A DNA stretch of 64,000 nucleotides, taken from positions 175,309 through 239,308 of the forward strand of contig VKON01002021.1 of assembly GCA_009741485.1 (NCBI GenBank). The letters run 5' to 3'. Below, piece by piece: positions 59,925 through 64,000 of the stretch. The stretch comes from Malurus cyaneus samueli (lineage: Eukaryota; Chordata; Aves; Passeriformes; Maluridae). The position numbers and the translations under genes are program-made. Positions within the stretch are counted from its first letter, which is position 1; each line of letters begins with the position of its first letter. The notes beneath the pieces were generated by a model. It did no database searches and was not told where the DNA came from. It saw only the letters and a list, made by a program, of their open reading frames with translations.

Positions 59925-62880
59925 GCCAACGGGCGATTGGTCCGTTCCAAGTTCACAGAAAATCGACGCAAATTTTCCGCTCGAGTGCGATTGTTCGTTT
60001 CGCGCCGGTGTTGGTTTGTTCTCCGGCGGAACCGCGATTGGTCGTGTCCGATCCAGCGGTACGATTGTCTTCTGATTGGCGGTTTCGATCCCGCTTGATT
60101 GGTGTATTTTCCCGGAACGCGACGATGCAGTTGCGATCCGCGCGGTGATTGGTTGTTTTTCCCAGTCGATAGTAATGCGGAAACCAATGGTCGGTTGCGG
60201 ATCCGCGCGGTGATGTTTTTTTCCCGCGTAAGGCTGCGATTGGTCGGTTTCGATCGCGCGGTGATGGTCTGTTTTTCCCGCCGAAGGCTGTGCTGTACGT
60301 TGCGACCGCGCGGCTGATTGGTTGTTTTTCCCGCCGAAGCCGATTGGCGGTGTTCGATCCGCGCGCGGTGTGTCTTTTTCCGCGAAGCCTGTGATTGGTC
60401 GTTTGCGATCCGCGTGACTGGTTCCCCCCAATGGTTCGAACGCTAGGTGATGTTTTATTTCCCGCGAAGGCGAACGTTGGTGTTCGATGCCGTGTGATTG
60501 GTCGTTTCCCCGCCGAAGCGACATTGGCGTTTCGACCGCGCGTGATTGGTTTGTTTTTCCCGTTCCCCGCGACGTTGGCGTTTCGATCCGCACCGGTGAT
60601 TGGTTCTTTTCCCCGCCGAAGCGAGCGATGTGCTTTGCGATTCGCTGCGTGATGGTCTTTTTTCCCGAATCCGTCACGATTGTCGGTTTCCGATCGCTGC
60701 GGTGATTGTTGTTTTTTCCGCCATATCGCGACGATTGGTCGTTCGATCCGCGCTGGTGAGTTTTTTTTCCGCGAACGCACGACCTTGGTGGTTTGTCGAT
60801 CCGCGGCTTGTGTGTTGTCTCCCATTCTCCGCGAATCGCGCCGAGTTTTCTGCGATGTTCCGGTGATGGTGTTTTTTCCCGCACGCGAGGCCGATTGAGG
60901 TGCTTTTCACGATCCGTGCGCGGTTATTGGTTTGTTTTTTCCTCGCTCCGTCTCTGCGATCAGCGTAAGCGGTTCGATGGCGTTGCGCGCGGCTATGGTC
61001 GTTTTCCCAGTCCCAGCGAACGGTCGTTGATCGCTGTGATAGGCTTTTGTTCTGCAAGGTCCGTTGGGTCTGAGTTTGGTCCGGTGATGTTTTTTCCCGC
61101 AGCGAAGCTGTCATGGTTTTCGATCCCGCGCGATGAGAGTTGTTCGCTTTTTTAACCACGTCTCGAGTGAGGTGTCCCGCGAAGCTCGTGCTTTGCGATC
61201 CGTGCGGTGATTGCGTTTCCGCGAAGTTCCATAGCGATTGGTCGTTTCGATCCGCGCTGGTTGATTGTTTTTCCAGCGAAGGTCGCACGATGGTCGTTGC
61301 GACCCAGCCGGGCGATGTTGTTTTCCCCCGAAGCGGGAGCGAATGGTAAGGTTTGCCGACCGCGGCGTGATTGTTGTTTTCCCGCCGACGCAATGGTCGT
61401 TTGCGATCCCGCGCGTGATGGTTTTTTTTCCCGCGCGAACGCGACATGTCGGATTGGTCCCGCTGAGTACTCCCCAGCGCGATCTGCGTCCGGGTGATGT
61501 TCTTTTACCCCGAATCCTCGCGATTGGTCGTTTGTCGTCCGCGCGGTGATGGTTTTTATTTCCCCCGAAGCAGATGTGTCGGTTTTCGCATCCGCGCAGG
61601 TGATGGTTTTTTCCCGCCGCGAAGCGCGAAAATGCGTCACTTACTAATCCGTCGGTGATTGGTGTTTTTTCCCGCGAACGCGACGATTGGTCGGTTGCGA
61701 TTCGCGCGGTATTGGTTTATTTTTCCGCGAAGCGATGTGCGGCTTCGATCCGATTGGTTTCCGCAGTGCGAGCGTGATCCGCGCGTGATGTGTTTCCCTG
61801 CGAACGCTGCAGATGGTCGGATCGACCGTGCGTGGATTGGTTTTTCCCTTCCGACTCAGCGAATTGTCCGTTTCGATCCGCTGCTGTTGGATTGTTTTTT
61901 CCCGCCAAGCATCGATGTCTTGACTCGCGTATTGGTCGTTTCGCGCCGGTGGATCTGGTCCTGAGTGTTTTTCCCGCGAAGGCTGACGATTGCGGTTGCG
62001 AATCCGGCGGTTGATTGTTCTTTCGCCCGCCGAAGCGCTGCATGGTCGCGTTTCGATCCTGCGCATGGATTGGTTGTTTTTTCCACGCCGAGCTGCAATT
62101 CGGTCTTCGGATCCGCGTGATTGTGTTTTTCCCGCCGAAGCTGCGATGCTCGCGTTCTCAGATCCGCCGCTGATGGAGTTTTTCCCGCCAGAAGCTGCGA
62201 TGTCGGTTTTCGATCCCGCGCGTGATTGGTTTTGTTTTCCCGCGAAGCTGCAATTGCGTTCGGCAATCCGCGCGTGCACTATGTTTTTCCCAAGTCCTCG
62301 CGACTGCTGTCGTTTCGATCTCGCGCGATGATTGGTTCTTTTTTCCCGCGCAAGCGTACGCGGTTTCCGATCGCGCGTGATTGCGTTGTATTTTTCCCGC
62401 TCGAACAGGCGCATGGTTCGGTTTTCGCATGCCGCCGGTGATGGTTTTTTTTTCCCGGCCGAACGCGATGCTAAGATTGTGTCGGTCTTTCATCCGCGCT
62501 CGGTATTGGTTGTCTTGCCCGCCGAAGGCTGCAATGTGGAGTCTGAGGTGTTTTCTGTCGAAGTTGGCGGCGTCCGCGTTGGATTGGTTCGTTTTTCCCC
62601 TGCGAAGGCGCAGATTGTCGGTTTCGATCGTCGCGCGTGATGTCTTTTCCGCCGAAGGCTGTCGTGAAAATCGGGTGATTGTTCGTTTTCACCCCGAGGA
62701 TGGCGTTCGTCGGCGTGATTGGTTGTCTTTTTTCCCGCCGAAGGCTGCGACTCTCGTCGGTTTCGCATCCGCGACCCCGTGACCTGGTTTTTCAATTCCC
62801 TCGCCGACCAGCGTGGAGGCGGTTCGCATCCGCGCGTGATTGCTGTTCTTCCGCCGAAGGCGACGAGGGCCGGCCATCCG
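59925..62880. repeat. CpG-rich CCAAT-motif array (about 54 bp)
   Basis: Roughly 50 tandem units containing GCGATTGGTCGGTTTCGATC, CGCGCGGTGATTGGTTGTTT and TTCCCGCCGAAGGCTGC, about 53-56 bp each. An intact unit has two ATTGG motifs (CCAAT box on the minus strand) and about seven CpGs. TTTTCCCGC resembles an E2F site. Units vary mainly by small deletions. Predicted proteins on both strands show no domain and are repeat products. A few variant units at 62690-62960 lead to the second gap. Confidence 0.88.
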
Positions 62881-62982
62881 CGCCTGCTGGATGTGTTTCC
62901 GGCCCCTCCAGCCGGGGAAAAAAGCTGCGCGGCTTCACCTCGTTCCGGGACACCGGAGATCGCACGGCTGGCACAGGCAAGA

Positions 62983-63007
62983 NNNNNNNNNNNNNNNNNN
63001 NNNNNNN
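62983..63007. other. Assembly gap (25 N)
   Basis: Exactly 25 undetermined bases between CpG-rich sequence and a second copy of the RAP2B 3' flank. Confidence 0.99.
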
Positions 63008-64000
63008 AGTACAAAGTGGTAGAGCTCAGTTAGTCTGATCTTCCAAATTACTCTGAAGTGTTTTGGTGCTTGTGTAAACATAGGCCTTGCTTTAAAAAGT
63101 CTTTGAAAAAAATCATCCTTGCATTTAACTTGACGCGTAAGTGTGAAAGCATTATATAGCTTCGGCACTTGAGGAAATGTTTTTTGTATCAATATTAAAG
63201 GTACTCTTTATTCCTTTCCCTTGTGGGAATATGTTAACACCCGTGTCAATACAGAGGTGGGTATATCACTCTTTTACAGTGAGAAAGAATTGCAAATATT
63301 TACTTGTTTTGAAGAAAAAATTTACATTCCCGCCAAATACTACATGACATCGCAGAAATTGTGTAAACAAGGCCTCGGTTTAAGGCTGGTCTTGTGAACA
63401 CATGTTTTTGCTGTACATAATGATTGTATTTTTAAAAAATCCAAGCTTGTTCTAATGCAAGAAGCGTATCTGTGTGGTATTGCCGTCGTCCGTGATTGTA
63501 AGCGTGCCACGTTCCCAGCCCCATTCCCCAGTTGCAAAATGCTGCTTTGTCAACGTTGATGCTCAGGATGTGTTGACTGCTGGTGCTGGAGCTTGTGTGG
63601 ATTTCTGTGGCATCCTGGCGGTTCTGCTTTTCTCTCTAAAGAATGTACGGGGCAAGTTGTTTTTGCAAAGGGGCATTTTAAATAAAGGGCGCTTGGCTCT
63701 TTATGACTTTCCTCACTTGGTGCTCATGGTGTGTGGCAGGGTGTTATTGGGGCTCAAGGTTCCCTGGAGGAATGACAAATGCAGAAACTTGTCCATGTTC
63801 TTTGGGAATTCTGTACGAAAAGGAGTGGCACACGTGTTTCTTCACCTTTTGGAGCTCATGGACAGCTCCCACGAGGTAGCCAGAGATACATGCCATGCCT
63901 CTCCACATATTTTTGCCAATTAAGTTTAAGGAGAACACTGATATGTTGAAGCGTGTTTCCAAGGTCCTGGGCTGTCAGCAGAGAAACAGGCCAGAAATAT
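63008..64000 (+). repeat. Second copy of the RAP2B 3' flank
   Basis: Matches about 15146-16091 throughout, from AGTACAAAGTG to GAGAAACAGGCCAGAAA, in the same orientation. Differences are mostly added bases in short runs (AGTTAGTC for AGTAGTC, TTTTTTGTATC for TTGTATC). The Pumilio-type motif is kept at 63412-63419. The AATAAA at 63681 is intact, while the distal signal reads AATTAA. RAP2B itself is not in this copy. The copy continues past the window edge. Confidence 0.92.

Noticed and set aside
59783..62660. Long Arg/Asn/Lys-rich minus-strand frames in the CpG array
   Set aside because: The same peptide pieces recur with the repeat unit in all frames. No conserved domain or splice structure was seen.

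Overview
The window looks like bird genomic DNA, probably from a small GC-rich chromosome. The evidence is a complete single-exon RAP2B gene in a CpG island (11076-11627, +), a 3'-end fragment of a CR1 retroposon (22529-22680, +), and a very high density of GC-rich minisatellites. RAP2B is the only gene I can name with confidence. The bird assignment rests on the CR1 tail and general character, not on a species-diagnostic gene.

Layout. 1-9.7 kb is intergenic or intronic sequence with four tandem arrays (periods 20, 39/52, 43 and 51 bp) and one unidentified minus-strand exon candidate (1772-2026). 9.7-12.5 kb is a CpG island holding a 29-bp array, a GC-box/CCAAT promoter, RAP2B, and two 21-bp arrays just after the stop codon. 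12.5-16.1 kb is probably RAP2B 3'UTR and flank, with a Pumilio-type motif and two AATAAA signals. 16.1-22.9 kb holds a 71-bp and a 9/17-bp array and the CR1 fragment.

From 22.9 kb to the end the sequence is dominated by repeated copies of the same modules: S1 (unique-looking, with a CpG-rich core), a 17-bp array, S3, a 54-bp array, then S4. S1 occurs three times (22880-24430, 24749-26914, and 49560-50398 truncated by a gap). The 17-bp array and S3 occur twice. The 54-bp array occurs as a stub (30099-30255), a clean array (53068-54535) and a badly degraded version (about 42986-47600). S4 occurs clean (54536-55680) and degraded (about 47600-49534). A clean AT-rich block of about 12.7 kb (30256-42985) lies between the two ends of the 54-bp array in one copy and is absent from the other. 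It contains several exon-like segments, the best being a pair that splices in frame to a stop (35027-35138 and 35316-35366). 55.7-59.9 kb has no recognisable gene. 59.9-62.9 kb is a CpG-rich array of roughly 54-bp units, many with two ATTGG (CCAAT-box) motifs. After a 25-N gap, 63008-64000 repeats the RAP2B 3' flank (about 15146-16091).

Copies differ mostly by single-base insertions and deletions, and both gaps are exactly 25 Ns. I therefore read much of 22.9-64 kb as long-read gap filling or unmerged haplotypes around real minisatellites, rather than as a set of true duplications. I did not find a convincing new multi-gene system. The observations most worth checking are the block nested in the 54-bp array, the CCAAT-motif array, and the unidentified exon candidates.
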